Positions 25,645-35,008 of a stretch of DNA of 64,000 bases are shown here, in pieces. Under the pieces are notes generated by a model, which saw nothing but the letters and a program-made list of their open reading frames with translations, searched no databases and had not been told where the DNA came from. The stretch comes from Pseudonocardia benzenivorans CB1190 (GTDB lineage: Bacteria; Actinomycetota; Actinomycetes; Mycobacteriales; Pseudonocardiaceae): the NCBI RefSeq assembly GCF_000196675.2, contig NC_015312.1:682001-746000 (forward strand), written 5' to 3'. Made by a program: the position numbers and the translations under genes. The number at the start of each line of letters is the position of its first letter. Position 1 is the first letter of the stretch.

Positions 25645-27807
25645 ATGACCTCTGTGGAGAACGGCGAGCAGCAGGCCGTCCGCTGGGAGAAGGGTGCCGA
25701 CGGGATCGCCGTCGTCACCCTCGACGACCCCGGCAAGAGCGCCAACACCATGAACGACCGCTACAAGGCGGCCATGGGTGCGACCGTCGACGCGCTGGTC
25801 GCGGCGAAGGACGAGCTCGCCGGCGTGATCATCACGTCGGCCAAGAAGACGTTCTTCGCGGGTGGCGACCTCGAGGCCCTCTCGGCGGCACAGCCGTCCG
25901 ACGCCGGCGCGGTGATGGAGAACGTCACCGAGATCAAGGCGCAGCTGCGCAAGCTGGAGACGCTCGGCAGGCCCGTCGTCGCCGCCATGAACGGCACCGC
26001 GCTCGGCGGCGGCCTGGAGATCGGGCTCGCCTGCCACCACCGCATCGGCCTCGACGCGCCCGGCGTGGTCTACGGGCTGCCCGAGGTGACGCTGGGCCTG
26101 CTGCCCGGCGGCGGTGGCGTCACCCGCATCACCCGCATGCTCGGGATCATGAACGGCTTCATGCAGGTCCTCGCGCAGGGCCAGCGGCACAAGCCGGCCA
26201 AGGCGCTGGAGATCGGGATCGTCGACGAGCTCGCGTCGACGCCCGAGGAGATGCTGGAGAAGGCGCGCGCCTGGATCGCCGCCAACCCGGACGCGGCCCA
26301 GCCCTGGGACAAGCCCGGTTTCAAGGTTCCCGGCGGCACCCCGGCCCAGCCGAAGCTCGCCGCGATCCTCCCGGCGTTCCCGGCCAACCTGCGCAAGACG
26401 CTCAAGGGCGCTCCGATGCCCGGCCCGCGCAACATCCTGGCGGCGGCCGTCGAGGGCACCCAGGTCGACTTCGACACCGCCCTGCGCATCGAGTCGCGCT
26501 ACTTCGTCGAGCTCGTCGTCGGTCAGGTCTCGAAGAACATGACCAAGGCGTTCTTCTTCGACCTGCAGGCCATCAACGGCGGCCGCTCGCGTCCCGACGG
26601 CTTCGAGAAGTGGCAGCCGCGCAAGGTCGCCGTCCTCGGCGCCGGGATGATGGGTGCGGGCATCGCGTACTCGTGCGCCCTGTCGGGCTGGGAGGTCGTG
26701 CTCAAGGACGTCTCCCTGGAGGCCGCCGCCCGCGGGAAGGCGTACTCCGAGGGGCTCGTCGCCAAGGGTGTGAAGCGCGGGAAGACCACCCTGGAGAAGG
26801 GTGAGGCGCTGCTGCAGCGCATCACGCCGACCGACGACTACAACGACCTCGCCGGCTGCGACATCGTCATCGAGGCCGTCTTCGAGTCGGTGGCGCTCAA
26901 GCAGGAGGTCTTCCGCGAGGCCATGAAGGTGATCGAGCCCGACGCGTTGCTCTGCTCGAACACCTCGACGCTGCCGATCACCGAGCTCGCCGCGGGCCTC
27001 GACCGCCAGGGCGACTTCATCGGCCTGCACTTCTTCTCGCCCGTCGACAAGATGCCGCTCGTGGAGATCATCCGTGGCGAGCGGACGTCCGACGCGGCGG
27101 TGGCGAAGGCGTTCGACGTCACGCTCGGGATGCGCAAGACCCCGATCGTCGTCAACGACAGCCGCGGCTTCTTCACCAGCCGCGTCATCGGGACGTTCAT
27201 CAACGAGGGCGTCGCGATGCTGGCCGAGGGCATCGACCCGCAGACGATCGAGCAGGCGTCGTCGCAGGCCGGGTACCCCGCGCCCGTGCTGCAGCTGCTC
27301 GACGAGCTGACGCTCACCCTGCCGCAGAAGATCCGGCTCGAGTCGAAGGCCGCCGCAGGGGACTCGTGGGTGGCCCATCCCGCCGACGCGATCGTCGATC
27401 GGCTGGTGGAGCTCGGGCGCCCCGGCAAGTCGGGCGGCGCCGGGTTCTACGAGTACGTGGACGGCAGGCGCGCCGGGCTCTGGCCGGGGCTGCGCACCGA
27501 GTTCGGCGCGACGAACCACGACGTCGACCTGCACGAGCTGTCGGAGCGGATGCTCGTCATCGAGGCGCTGGAGACGCAGCGCTGCTTCGACGAGGGCGTG
27601 CTCGAGACGGTGCCGGACGCCAACATCGGCTCGATCTTCGGCATCGGCTACCCGGCCTGGACCGGGGGCGTGGTGCAGTACGTCGAGGGCTACCCGGGTG
27701 GCGTCGCGGGCTTCGTCGCCCGTGCCGACGAGCTCGCCGCCAAGTACGGCGAGCGCTTCCGGGTGCCGGACTCGCTGCGCGCCCGGGCGTCGGCCGCCGC
27801 GGCGTAG
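25645..27807 (+). CDS. fadB: Multifunctional enoyl-CoA hydratase / 3-hydroxyacyl-CoA dehydrogenase
   Basis: 720 residues. The N-terminal crotonase domain (about 1-200) has [11 protein letters not shown] and [22 protein letters not shown]. The NAD-binding domain begins near residue 330 with [17 protein letters not shown] and continues with [10 protein letters not shown] and [17 protein letters not shown], where the His belongs to the dehydrogenase catalytic pair. Two C-terminal dehydrogenase repeats follow. It hydrates trans-2-enoyl-CoA and oxidises the 3-hydroxyacyl-CoA, feeding FadA. ATG 25645 is one base after the fadA stop. The product is of normal length for the family. Confidence 0.93.
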   Translation: MTSVENGEQQAVRWEKGADGIAVVTLDDPGKSANTMNDRYKAAMGATVDALVAAKDELAGVIITSAKKTFFAGGDLEALSAAQPSDAGAVMENVTEIKAQLRKLETLGRPVVAAMNGTALGGGLEIGLACHHRIGLDAPGVVYGLPEVTLGLLPGGGGVTRITRMLGIMNGFMQVLAQGQRHKPAKALEIGIVDELASTPEEMLEKARAWIAANPDAAQPWDKPGFKVPGGTPAQPKLAAILPAFPANLRKTLKGAPMPGPRNILAAAVEGTQVDFDTALRIESRYFVELVVGQVSKNMTKAFFFDLQAINGGRSRPDGFEKWQPRKVAVLGAGMMGAGIAYSCALSGWEVVLKDVSLEAAARGKAYSEGLVAKGVKRGKTTLEKGEALLQRITPTDDYNDLAGCDIVIEAVFESVALKQEVFREAMKVIEPDALLCSNTSTLPITELAAGLDRQGDFIGLHFFSPVDKMPLVEIIRGERTSDAAVAKAFDVTLGMRKTPIVVNDSRGFFTSRVIGTFINEGVAMLAEGIDPQTIEQASSQAGYPAPVLQLLDELTLTLPQKIRLESKAAAGDSWVAHPADAIVDRLVELGRPGKSGGAGFYEYVDGRRAGLWPGLRTEFGATNHDVDLHELSERMLVIEALETQRCFDEGVLETVPDANIGSIFGIGYPAWTGGVVQYVEGYPGGVAGFVARADELAAKYGERFRVPDSLRARASAAAA

Positions 27808-27834
27808 GCCCGCGGGGGCGTGCGCCCCGAACGT

Positions 27835-27883
27835 CAGGAACGGCACTTTCCCGCAGCTGGACTGCGGGAAAGTGCCGTTCCTG
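27835..27883. terminator. Perfect 22-bp-stem hairpin after fadB
   Basis: Arms at 27835-27856 and 27862-27883 pair without mismatch around a 5-base loop (CTGGA). The core ACGGCACTTTCCCGC is A/T-richer than its surroundings and unrelated to the other hairpin family here. It lies between convergent genes, 28 bases after the fadB stop, and is a strong bidirectional terminator candidate. Confidence 0.85.
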
Positions 27884-27923
27884 CACACAGGGGGGCGGCC
27901 TGCGCCACCGACCCGGCCGCCGC

Positions 27924-28997
27924 TCACAGGGTGGCGGAGAGGGCGACGTCGCGCAGGTCGCCGCCGCGGGCGAGGACGGCACGCTGGGCCACGGCGCCGG
28001 TGCCGCGGGACTGCACGTCGGCGAGCAGCGACTTGACCGTCGCCGTGTCGCCCGCCTCGTCGAGCGCGTCGCCGACGTGCCGCAGCAGCAGGTCGAGCAC
28101 GTCGGGCGCCGGGGCGGGGCGCCAGGTGCGGGGATCGAGCAGGGAGCCGTCCAGACCCGACCGGGCCGCCCGCCACGACGCCAGCCGCAGCACCTCGACG
28201 CGCGCCTGCGGCGCGGGCTCGCCCGCCCGCCACGAACGCACGGCCGTCTCGACGAGCGCCCGGGCCAGCGCGGCGAGCAGCACGGCGTCGGCGGGGTCGC
28301 GACAGACGTCGGCCACCCGGATCTCCAGCGTCGGGTGCTGCGCCGACGGACGGACGTCGAAGTAGACCATCCCCTCGTCGAGGACGGTCCCGCTGCGCAC
28401 CATCGTCTCGACGGTCTCGCGGTAGGTGGCGACCGAGCCGAACGCGGGCGTCGGCCCGGCCGACGGCCAGCGCGACCACACCTGCTGGCGGTAGGCCGAG
28501 TAGCCGGAGTCCTCGCCCTGCCACAGGGGGGAGTTGGCGGTCAGCGCCAGCAGCGGCGCGAGCCACGGCCTGACCCGGTCGAGCGCGGCGACGGCCTCCT
28601 CGTCGGAGCTGACCGCGACGTGCACGTGGCACCCACAGGTGAGGCTCTCGGCGACGGTGATGCCGAAGCGCTCGGCCATCCGGCAGTAGCGGGGCCCGTC
28701 GGACAGCGTGGGTTCCGCGGGCAGCGGCGACGTCGCGATCGCCGCGGGGACCGTGCCCGCGGTCGCGGCGGCCGACGCCGCGGCGGCGCGGGCCGCGCGC
28801 AGACCGCGGTCGAGCTCGTCGAGCGTGCGGGCGGGGTCGGTACCCGTCTCGAGCTGCTCGGCGTGCAGCTCGGCCGTGAGCTCGGGCCCGTCGTCGTCCG
28901 CCCGGCGCAGCACCACGCCGCCCACGGCGCTCGGACGTCCGGAGTCCGGGTCGAGGAGCAGGAATTCTTCCTCGACGCCGACAGTGCGTACGGTCAC
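27924..28997 (-). CDS. Carboxylate-amine ligase, glutamate-cysteine ligase 2 (YbdK) family
   Basis: 357 residues from the GTG at 28997. The GCS2 fold opens VTVRTVGVEEEFLLLD, the metal/substrate motif of this family, followed by LTCGCHVHVAV, GPTPAFGSVATYRETVE and HPTLEIRVADVC. These enzymes join a carboxylate to an amine with ATP; YbdK has weak gamma-glutamylcysteine ligase activity. In a mycothiol producer a role in glutathione synthesis is not expected, so the product is unknown. The start is fixed by a TACGTT -10 ending 7 bases upstream. Confidence 0.88.
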   Translation of the reverse strand: MTVRTVGVEEEFLLLDPDSGRPSAVGGVVLRRADDDGPELTAELHAEQLETGTDPARTLDELDRGLRAARAAAASAAATAGTVPAAIATSPLPAEPTLSDGPRYCRMAERFGITVAESLTCGCHVHVAVSSDEEAVAALDRVRPWLAPLLALTANSPLWQGEDSGYSAYRQQVWSRWPSAGPTPAFGSVATYRETVETMVRSGTVLDEGMVYFDVRPSAQHPTLEIRVADVCRDPADAVLLAALARALVETAVRSWRAGEPAPQARVEVLRLASWRAARSGLDGSLLDPRTWRPAPAPDVLDLLLRHVGDALDEAGDTATVKSLLADVQSRGTGAVAQRAVLARGGDLRDVALSATL

Positions 28998-29004
28998 GGG
29001 CAGC

Positions 29005-29010
29005 AACGTA
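29005..29010 (-). promoter_or_regulatory. -10 TACGTT (minus strand), leaderless type
   Basis: TACGTT on the minus strand ends 7 bases before the GTG at 28997. Confidence 0.5.
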
Positions 29011-29116
29011 GCGGGCGCGGCACCAGGCATCCTGGTGCCGGGTCGGACGGGCGGCTTGTCAGTCGGTGACGGCCGTCGCAACATGTGTTCCCCCGACGGG
29101 ACGACGAAGGAGTGGC

Positions 29117-29890
29117 GTGGCGACCGAGAACGATTGGGCCGGTGACCGGTACGCCTTCGTCGAGGGCCTCGAAGGGGCGTCGAGCGGGCTGCTGGCGGGG
29201 CAGTTCGTCCGCCTGGCCGAACGGCTGCTCGAGGCCTCGACGGTGCACGAGGTCCTCACGCGGGTCGTCGACGCAGGTAGGGCCGTCGTCGCCGGAGCCG
29301 ATCTCGTCAGCGTGACGATGCGCGACTCCGACGGGCAGTTCCACACCCCGGTCGGGACGGACTCACTGGCCTCGCGGCTCGACGAGCTGCAGTACCGGCT
29401 CGACGAGGGTCCCTGCGTCGAGGCCACCCGCACGCCGGGGCTGGGCCTCGTCGCGAGCGCCGACCTGGCGACAGGCGCGGAGTTCCCGGCGTGGGGACCC
29501 GCGGCGGCGCGGGCGGGCGTGCGCAGCGTGCTGGCGGTGGGCCTGTTCCCCGGCGGCGAGATCCCGCGGCTCGGCGCCCTGAACCTCTACTCGTTCGCGC
29601 CGGACGGGTTCACCGCCGCCGACCCGGACATCGCACTGGTGCTCGCGGCCCACGCGTCGACGGCGCTGGTCGGGACGAAGGCCGTGACGGCCGCCGAGCT
29701 GGAGGCGGCGCAGCTGAAGGAGGCCCTGGCCAGCCGGGACGTGATCGGGCAGGCCAAGGGCATCCTGATGGAGCGGCGCGGCATCAGCGCCGCGGAGGCG
29801 TTCGACGTGCTGCGGTCGGCGTCGCAGTCGCTCAACGTCAAGCTCGCGCAGCTCGCCGAGACGCTGGCGTCCCGGCGCGCGGAACTGTGA
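29117..29890 (+). CDS. GAF-ANTAR transcription antitermination regulator
   Basis: 257 residues. A GAF sensor domain (about residues 20-170, with YRLDEGPCVEA and VLAVGLFPGGEIPRLGALN) is followed by an ANTAR RNA-binding domain (about 190-250: LASRDVIGQAKGILMERRGISAAEAFDVLR). ANTAR proteins bind paired stem loops in mRNA leaders and prevent termination. The GTG start at 29117 follows GAAGGAG. Its last 53 bases overlap, antisense, the end of the acyltransferase gene. The ligand and target transcripts are unknown; GC hairpins in this window are possible targets only by speculation. Confidence 0.9.
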   Translation: MATENDWAGDRYAFVEGLEGASSGLLAGQFVRLAERLLEASTVHEVLTRVVDAGRAVVAGADLVSVTMRDSDGQFHTPVGTDSLASRLDELQYRLDEGPCVEATRTPGLGLVASADLATGAEFPAWGPAAARAGVRSVLAVGLFPGGEIPRLGALNLYSFAPDGFTAADPDIALVLAAHASTALVGTKAVTAAELEAAQLKEALASRDVIGQAKGILMERRGISAAEAFDVLRSASQSLNVKLAQLAETLASRRAEL

Positions 29891-31211
29891 CGCGAGGGAA
29901 CGGGCGGGTCGCCAGCAGGTAGCCGACGGCCACCAGCGCCGACCAGGCCGCCGGCTCGGCGACGACGGCGAGCAGCCCGGCGTCGACGTGCGGGGCGAAG
30001 CCGCGTGCGGCCAGGCCGAGCATCCCGGCCGCGGCCAGCACCAGTCCCGCGTACACGGCCGCGGGCGACGCGCCCCGGCGGGCGGCCGCGGCCGAGCGCG
30101 TCTCCAGGGACCCGAACGCGCGGACCAGTACGACGAGCACCACCAGCAGCCCCGCGATCCACAGCGGTGCACCGGCCAGCCAGACCGGGCCGAACGGGTC
30201 GGGCGTGTGCGAGCCGAAGCCCAGCGTCAGCACCCCGACGCCGACGACCAGCGCGCTCATGTGCCACAGGAAGACGGTCATCGTGCGGGGGGCGAGCACG
30301 GCCAGCCCGGCGGCGACGGGTCGCGACGACGCGAACCGGACCAGCGCGGGGCGCAGCGCGAGCAGCAGACCCAGCTGGGCGATCGCCAGCGTCACCAGGC
30401 ACAGCGTGGGCGGACTCATGTTCGAGACGGGCGCCCCGGGCATCCCGATCATGGACGCGGGGTAGGGCCCGAACCCGACGAGGGCGGCCGTCGCGGCCAG
30501 GCCGGTGAACCCGACGAGCGCCGCCCCGCGGCGGCCCGGCGTGGCGAATCGGCCGTCGGCGTAGGCGACGCCGACCTGGTGCACGGCGACCCAGACGAGG
30601 ACCGCGTTGAGGTAGCCGACGAGCGGGACGCCCGCGAACCGCAGGGCGTCGATCGCGGCGGCGCCGACCACGAGCGGGACGAGCACGGCCAGGCCGAACC
30701 GGCGGTGCAGCGCGACCGTCAGCGGCGTCAGCGCGACCAGGACCAGCTGGACGACGAGGAACCACAGCAGTTGCGGCACCGTGCTCGCCGCGAGGTGCAC
30801 CGGCTGCCCCGGCACCCCGAGCGCGAGCAGCAGGACCGGCAGCGGCAGCCACACCACGACCAGTGCCGCGACGGGCAGCACCAGCCGGTGGACCCTGCCG
30901 ACGAGCCAGCCTGCGGCGTCGCCACCCCGGTCGCGGGTACGCGCCCACGAGATCGCGCCCGCCGCGCCGGAGGCGAAGAAGACCAGCGGCATGACCTGCC
31001 CGGCCCACGTCCACACCCAGGCGCCGGGCGCCGCGAGCGCGTTCCCGGCGACGAGCGCGTCGCCGTCACGGGTGATCACCGGCATGAGCCAGTGCTGCAC
31101 CACGACGAGCGCGATCGCGCCGCTGCGGATCAGGTCGAGCAGCACGTCGCGACCTCGGCCGTGGGCGGCCGCGGCCCGATCGCGGGGCGGCGTGGCGGTG
31201 GGCGTCGTCAT
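29838..31211 (-). CDS. Acyltransferase-3 family membrane protein
   Basis: 457 residues with about ten to twelve hydrophobic segments. The N-terminal LLDLIRSGAIALVVVQHWLMP carries the histidine expected in acyltransferase-3 (OafA/NodX-like) proteins. A later RTMTVFLWHMSALVVGVGV is also typical. These proteins O-acylate exported sugars, antibiotics or envelope glycans. The ATG at 31211 gives a short cytoplasmic tail. The gene is convergent with the GAF-ANTAR gene and overlaps it by 53 bases. Target molecule unknown. Confidence 0.82.
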   Translation of the reverse strand: MTTPTATPPRDRAAAAHGRGRDVLLDLIRSGAIALVVVQHWLMPVITRDGDALVAGNALAAPGAWVWTWAGQVMPLVFFASGAAGAISWARTRDRGGDAAGWLVGRVHRLVLPVAALVVVWLPLPVLLLALGVPGQPVHLAASTVPQLLWFLVVQLVLVALTPLTVALHRRFGLAVLVPLVVGAAAIDALRFAGVPLVGYLNAVLVWVAVHQVGVAYADGRFATPGRRGAALVGFTGLAATAALVGFGPYPASMIGMPGAPVSNMSPPTLCLVTLAIAQLGLLLALRPALVRFASSRPVAAGLAVLAPRTMTVFLWHMSALVVGVGVLTLGFGSHTPDPFGPVWLAGAPLWIAGLLVVLVVLVRAFGSLETRSAAAARRGASPAAVYAGLVLAAAGMLGLAARGFAPHVDAGLLAVVAEPAAWSALVAVGYLLATRPFPRVTVPRAGTPASRRAARA

Positions 31212-31284
31212 GCGTCGAGCCTGTCGCCGGGGAGCGGCGAGGACAGCGGGGCCAGCAGGCGTCGTCGGCGCGGGCTTCCCGACT

Positions 31285-31316
31285 CCCGGGGGTGGGGCTG
31301 TCCCCACCCCCGGGAC
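31285..31316 (+). promoter_or_regulatory. Hairpin between divergent acyltransferase and Dabb genes
   Basis: TCCCGGGGGTGGGG (31285-31298) pairs perfectly with CCCCACCCCCGGGA (31303-31316) around CTGT. It lies between divergent starts, 20 bases before the GTG at 31336, so it is not a 3' terminator. It may be an operator, or an attenuator in the Dabb leader. Confidence 0.5.
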
Positions 31317-31335
31317 GCTGTGGCACCGTGAGCGG

Positions 31336-31626
31336 GTGATCCGAAACGTGGTGGTCGGCAAGGTCAAGGACGGCGTCACGGTCGAGCAGATCGAGGAGGC
31401 CCTCGCGGCCATCCGCGCGCTCTCGATCGACGGGGTCGAGATGGATGTGCGCACGGGCGTCGACCTCGGGCTGCGCGACGGCAACGCGAACTTCGCGATC
31501 ACCGTCGACCTGCCCGATGAGGACGCCTACCGGCGCTACGACGCCGACGAGGAGCACAACCGGGTCCGCCGCGAGCTGTTCGCGCCGATCAGCGCGTCGA
31601 TCGACCGGATCCAGTTCACGCTCTGA
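31336..31626 (+). CDS. Dabb (stress-responsive A/B barrel) domain protein
   Basis: 96 residues. The ferredoxin-like alpha/beta barrel begins MIRNVVVGKVKDGVTVEQIEEAL and ends ISASIDRIQFTL, with the conserved aspartates and DAYRRYDADEEHNRV in the helical half. Dabb proteins act as small dimeric cyclases, monooxygenase-like enzymes or stress proteins; the function here is unknown. The GTG at 31336 has only a weak upstream GCGG and sits just after a strong hairpin. Confidence 0.8.
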   Translation: MIRNVVVGKVKDGVTVEQIEEALAAIRALSIDGVEMDVRTGVDLGLRDGNANFAITVDLPDEDAYRRYDADEEHNRVRRELFAPISASIDRIQFTL

Positions 31627-31692
31627 CCGTTCCCTGCACCGGACGCCCGCCCGGCGGTTCCGCGGTTCCGGCCGGGTGTGGCCCGGGGCACG

Positions 31693-32601
31693 ATGACGGT
31701 CATGGAGGTCGAGGGCGTGCGCCTGGAGGGGGTGCGCAAGCGGTACGGCAGGCGGTCGTCGGAGGTCCTCGTAGGGATCGACCTGCACCTGCGGCCGGGC
31801 CGTCCCGTCGTGCTGCGCGGGGGCAACGGCTCGGGCAAGTCCACGCTGCTGCGCATCGCCGCGGGGGCGTCGTCGCCGACGGCCGGACGTGTCGTCGGGC
31901 GGCCGCGGACCGTCGGCTACGTGCCCGATCGGCTCCCCGCCCAGCAGCGCATGCCCGTCGGGGTGTACCTGCGCCACCTCGCCGCGATCCACGGCGCCGG
32001 GCCCGACGCCGTCCGTGAGGCCACCGAGCTGCTCGCCGTCCTCGGCTTCACCGCGGGCGCGGCCACGCCGATGCTGCAGCTGTCGAAGGGCAACGCGCAG
32101 AAGGTCGGCCTGGCGCAGGCGCTGACCTGCGGGGCGGGGCTCGTCGTGCTCGACGAGCCCTGGTCCGGTCTCGACGCCGACGCGTCGCCGGCCCTCGCCG
32201 CCCGGCTCGACGCGATGTCCGCGGCAGGCACCGTCGTGCTGGTCGCCGACCACACCGCGCACGGACCGCGGCTGGCGGGCGCCCAGGTGTACCGGGTCGA
32301 GGCGGGGACGCTGCGCCCGGAGGAGCCCGCGCCCGTGGCCGACGAGATCACCGTCATCGAACTCGCGGGCGACGGTGATCCGCGCGCCGCCGTCCGGACG
32401 CTGCCGCCGGGCGCGGAGACGCGCGTCGTGCCGGGCCCCGGACCGGCGTCCTGGCGGCTGCGCCTGCGGGTCCCCGCGAGCGAGGGCGACGCCGTGCTGG
32501 CCGCCGCGATCGCGCGCGGGGCGACGGTGCTGGCCGTGCGCCGCGAGCCCGTCGACCGGCCGGTGGCCGCGGGGCGCCACGCGCAGGAGGCGCACCGGTG
32601 A
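31693..32601 (+). CDS. ABC transporter ATP-binding protein
   Basis: About 302 residues. Walker A GGNGSGKST, the signature LSKGNAQKVGLAQAL (a CcmA-like variant of LSGGQ) and Walker B LVVLDEPWSGLD are present. After the NBD a C-terminal region of about 100 residues, rich in Ala/Gly/Arg, resembles accessory domains of efflux-type NBDs. The ATG at 31693 is chosen; GTG 31678 and ATG 31702 are alternatives and no ribosome site is strong. The stop overlaps the permease start (GTGA). Probable exporter of unknown cargo. Confidence 0.85.
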   Translation: MTVMEVEGVRLEGVRKRYGRRSSEVLVGIDLHLRPGRPVVLRGGNGSGKSTLLRIAAGASSPTAGRVVGRPRTVGYVPDRLPAQQRMPVGVYLRHLAAIHGAGPDAVREATELLAVLGFTAGAATPMLQLSKGNAQKVGLAQALTCGAGLVVLDEPWSGLDADASPALAARLDAMSAAGTVVLVADHTAHGPRLAGAQVYRVEAGTLRPEEPAPVADEITVIELAGDGDPRAAVRTLPPGAETRVVPGPGPASWRLRLRVPASEGDAVLAAAIARGATVLAVRREPVDRPVAAGRHAQEAHR

Positions 32602-33257
32602 GCGCCGTCGCCGTCTCCCGGTTCCTGCTGTCGGACCTCTACCGGTCGCAGCGGGCGATCGTCCCGGTCGTCGGCCAGGCCGTGCTCCTCGCCGTGCTCT
32701 TCGGCGGCGACCCCGGGCCGTTGCCCGCGCCCTGGGCCGCGTCGGCGCTCGCGCTGTACCCGATCGCGGCCTGGCTGGGGATCGTCGTCGCGAACACCGA
32801 GGACCCGGTCCAGCGGCACGTCACCGTGGTCTCCGCGGGCGGGGTGCGGCGCGTCGTCGGCGGGGTGCTGCTGCTGGCGGTCGCGGGCGACGTCGTCCTC
32901 TCCGCGCTGTCGGTGGTGTGGCCGATGGTGACGACGCACTATCCGCATCCGCTGTCCGTCCTGGCGCTGGGGTTCGGCGCCCACCTGGCGTGCGCGCTCA
33001 CCGGGACGGCCGTCGGGCTGCTGTGTGCGCGGCCGCTGATCGGCAAGGTGGGCTGGTCGTTGCTGGCAGCGGGCACGGTCGTCGTCGTGACCGGGACGCA
33101 GTCGCGGGTGCCGCCGGTCGGCACGGTGGTGCGGGCGATCACCCAGGGCGGGCTCCCCGGCTCGGGCACGGTCGTCGTCACCGGGGTGGCGCTCGGCGCG
33201 CTGCTGGCCGTCGGGGCCGCCGCGGTGTCGGCGCGGGTCGGGGCGCGCACCGACTGA
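32598..33257 (+). CDS. ABC transporter membrane subunit
   Basis: 219 residues with about six hydrophobic helices (for example VVGQAVLLAVLFGG, ALALYPIAAWLGIVVAN, VVGGVLLLAVAGDVVLSAL). It has no recognised family motif beyond ABC-2-like hydrophobicity. It is assigned as the partner of the ATPase because the GTG start overlaps the ATPase stop and both are on one strand. The gene ends six bases from the convergent DUF1980 gene. Confidence 0.75.
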   Translation: MSAVAVSRFLLSDLYRSQRAIVPVVGQAVLLAVLFGGDPGPLPAPWAASALALYPIAAWLGIVVANTEDPVQRHVTVVSAGGVRRVVGGVLLLAVAGDVVLSALSVVWPMVTTHYPHPLSVLALGFGAHLACALTGTAVGLLCARPLIGKVGWSLLAAGTVVVVTGTQSRVPPVGTVVRAITQGGLPGSGTVVVTGVALGALLAVGAAAVSARVGARTD

Positions 33258-33263
33258 CCCGGA

Positions 33264-33956
33264 TCAGAGCTCGTACGGGTCGTCCGGCGGGGCGACGACG
33301 GTGAGCTCGGCGACCTCGAGATCGGGCGACCAGCGGTTGTCCTTCGCCGCCTGCGCCACGACCGTGCCGCGCACCCGCACCCAGGTGTCGACGGGCAGCG
33401 CCGCGGCCCCCTGCAGCCCCGGGCCGCGCAACCGCACCGTGTGCGGTCGGGCGTCGGCGGCGCAGCAGGAGATCGTGAGCCGGGCGACGACGACGTCACC
33501 GTCGCGGTGGGCGAGGAACCCCGTCACGGTGAGGTCGCGGCCGTCGCCGAGTGTGCCATCGATCGAGCGAGCGACGGCCTCGCCGATCCCCAGCTCGGCC
33601 GGTCCCGGTGGCAACGCGGGCGCGGCGAGGTCCGCGGGGGCCGTCGTCGGCTGCCGGGCGACCGCGTCGGCGCCGAGGGCGGGCGGCGCGACGAGCGCGA
33701 CGACCAGGACGGGCAGCACGAGCAGCCACGGCGACGGGCCGGTCCGGTGGTCGTGGCCGTCGGCGCCGGGGACGGTACGGCCGCGGACGTCGCGGACCGT
33801 CGCCACCACCGCGAGCCCGATCATCACGACGCCGGCGCCGATCAGCCACCAGCGCTGCGCGGGGCGGACGTAGCGCAGGAACGTCTCGTCGGCCGCGATC
33901 CGCACGAGCGCCCCGCCCAGCAGGAACAGCACGGCGTGCTGGGTCTCACGACGCAT
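33264..33956 (-). CDS. TIGR03943/DUF1980 (YcgQ-like) membrane protein
   Basis: 230 residues. Two N-terminal membrane helices (HAVLFLLGGALVRIA and WWLIGAGVVMIGLAVVATV) and a third near 75-95 precede an external domain with the family motif ISCCAADARPHTV, containing adjacent cysteines, and a C-terminal WVRVRGTVV. These proteins are almost always paired with a UPF0718 permease, as here (stop/start TGATG). The B. subtilis YcgQ/YcgR pair is the reference. A role in metal or thiol handling is suspected but not proven. Confidence 0.85.
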   Translation of the reverse strand: MRRETQHAVLFLLGGALVRIAADETFLRYVRPAQRWWLIGAGVVMIGLAVVATVRDVRGRTVPGADGHDHRTGPSPWLLVLPVLVVALVAPPALGADAVARQPTTAPADLAAPALPPGPAELGIGEAVARSIDGTLGDGRDLTVTGFLAHRDGDVVVARLTISCCAADARPHTVRLRGPGLQGAAALPVDTWVRVRGTVVAQAAKDNRWSPDLEVAELTVVAPPDDPYEL

Positions 33957-34936
33957 CACCGCACCCCGAGCGTGAGCACTCCGGCGGCGACCCCGCACAG
34001 CACCGCGACGACGAACGTCGCCGGCGCGAACCGGGCCGCGAACCCCCGGCCGAACGTCCCGGCCTGCAGCGCGACAAGCTTGACGTCGACCGCCGGCCCG
34101 ACGACCAGGAACACCAGCCGCGGCACCAGCGGCAGCGCCGAGAGCGACGCGGCGACGAACGCGTCGGCCTCGCTGCACAGCGCCAGCACGACCGCGAGCA
34201 CGGCCATGACGAGCACCGCGAGCAGCCACCGATCGGCCAGCCCGACCGTCCACGACGTCGGGACCAGCACCGACAGGACCGCCGCGACCAGCGCCCCGAC
34301 GACGAGCAGGCCGCCGGCCGACACGAGGTCGTGCCGCGCCGACTCGGCGAACACCGCCCACCGGCCGCCGCCCGCGTGGGCAGGGCTCCGTACCCGTGCC
34401 GCGATCCACTCCGCCCTGCCGGCCCGTTGCCACAGCCAGCCCATGACGCACGCCGTCGCGAGCGACCCCGCCGCCCGCGCGAGGACCATGCCCGGTTCGC
34501 CGGGGAACGCGACCGCCGTCGCGACCAGGACGACGGGGTTCACCGCGGGCGCGGCCAGCAGGAAGGCGAGCGCCGCGGCCTCGGGCACACCCTGCCCGAT
34601 CAGCCTGCGCGCCACCGGGACCGATGCACACTCGCAGCCCGGCAGGGCCAGCCCGGCGAGGCCGGCGACCGGGACGGCCGCGCCCGGGCGCCGGGGCAGC
34701 ACGCGGCGCAGCGCGGCGGGCGACACGAACGCGGCGATCGCCCCCGACACCAGCACACCGAGCGCGAGGAACGGCAGCGCCTGCACACAGATCGCGACGA
34801 ACACCGTCGCGACCGTCCGCACGACGGGCGCCGCGAGGGCCTCGGTGATCCTCGACCGGAGGACGAGCGCGACCACCAGCAGGCCCGCGAACACGTGGAG
34901 GGAGTTGAGGCGAGCCGGGCGCTCGGTCGTCGTCAC
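33956..34936 (-). CDS. UPF0718 (YraQ/YcgR-like) permease
   Basis: 326 residues with about eight to ten helices. The family motif PGCECASVPVARRLIGQGVP and a later LCSEADAFVAAS are both clear; the two-cysteine GCEC is thought to be functional. It is the upstream gene of a two-gene operon with the DUF1980 protein. The start ATG 34936 gives MTTTERPARLNSLHVF. Substrate unknown. No Zur-like operator could be recognised upstream. Confidence 0.87.
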   Translation of the reverse strand: MTTTERPARLNSLHVFAGLLVVALVLRSRITEALAAPVVRTVATVFVAICVQALPFLALGVLVSGAIAAFVSPAALRRVLPRRPGAAVPVAGLAGLALPGCECASVPVARRLIGQGVPEAAALAFLLAAPAVNPVVLVATAVAFPGEPGMVLARAAGSLATACVMGWLWQRAGRAEWIAARVRSPAHAGGGRWAVFAESARHDLVSAGGLLVVGALVAAVLSVLVPTSWTVGLADRWLLAVLVMAVLAVVLALCSEADAFVAASLSALPLVPRLVFLVVGPAVDVKLVALQAGTFGRGFAARFAPATFVVAVLCGVAAGVLTLGVR

Positions 34937-35008
34937 GAGCGGGGATGGTGCCGCACCCGCGGCGGGGCCCGGCGCATTTCCGCCCGACCGGTTGCAGTCG
35001 TGCCCTGT

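Noticed and set aside
25480..28632. 1050-codon minus-strand open frame across fadB
   Set aside because: Antisense shadow of fadB and the hairpin region; composition is unlike any protein family.
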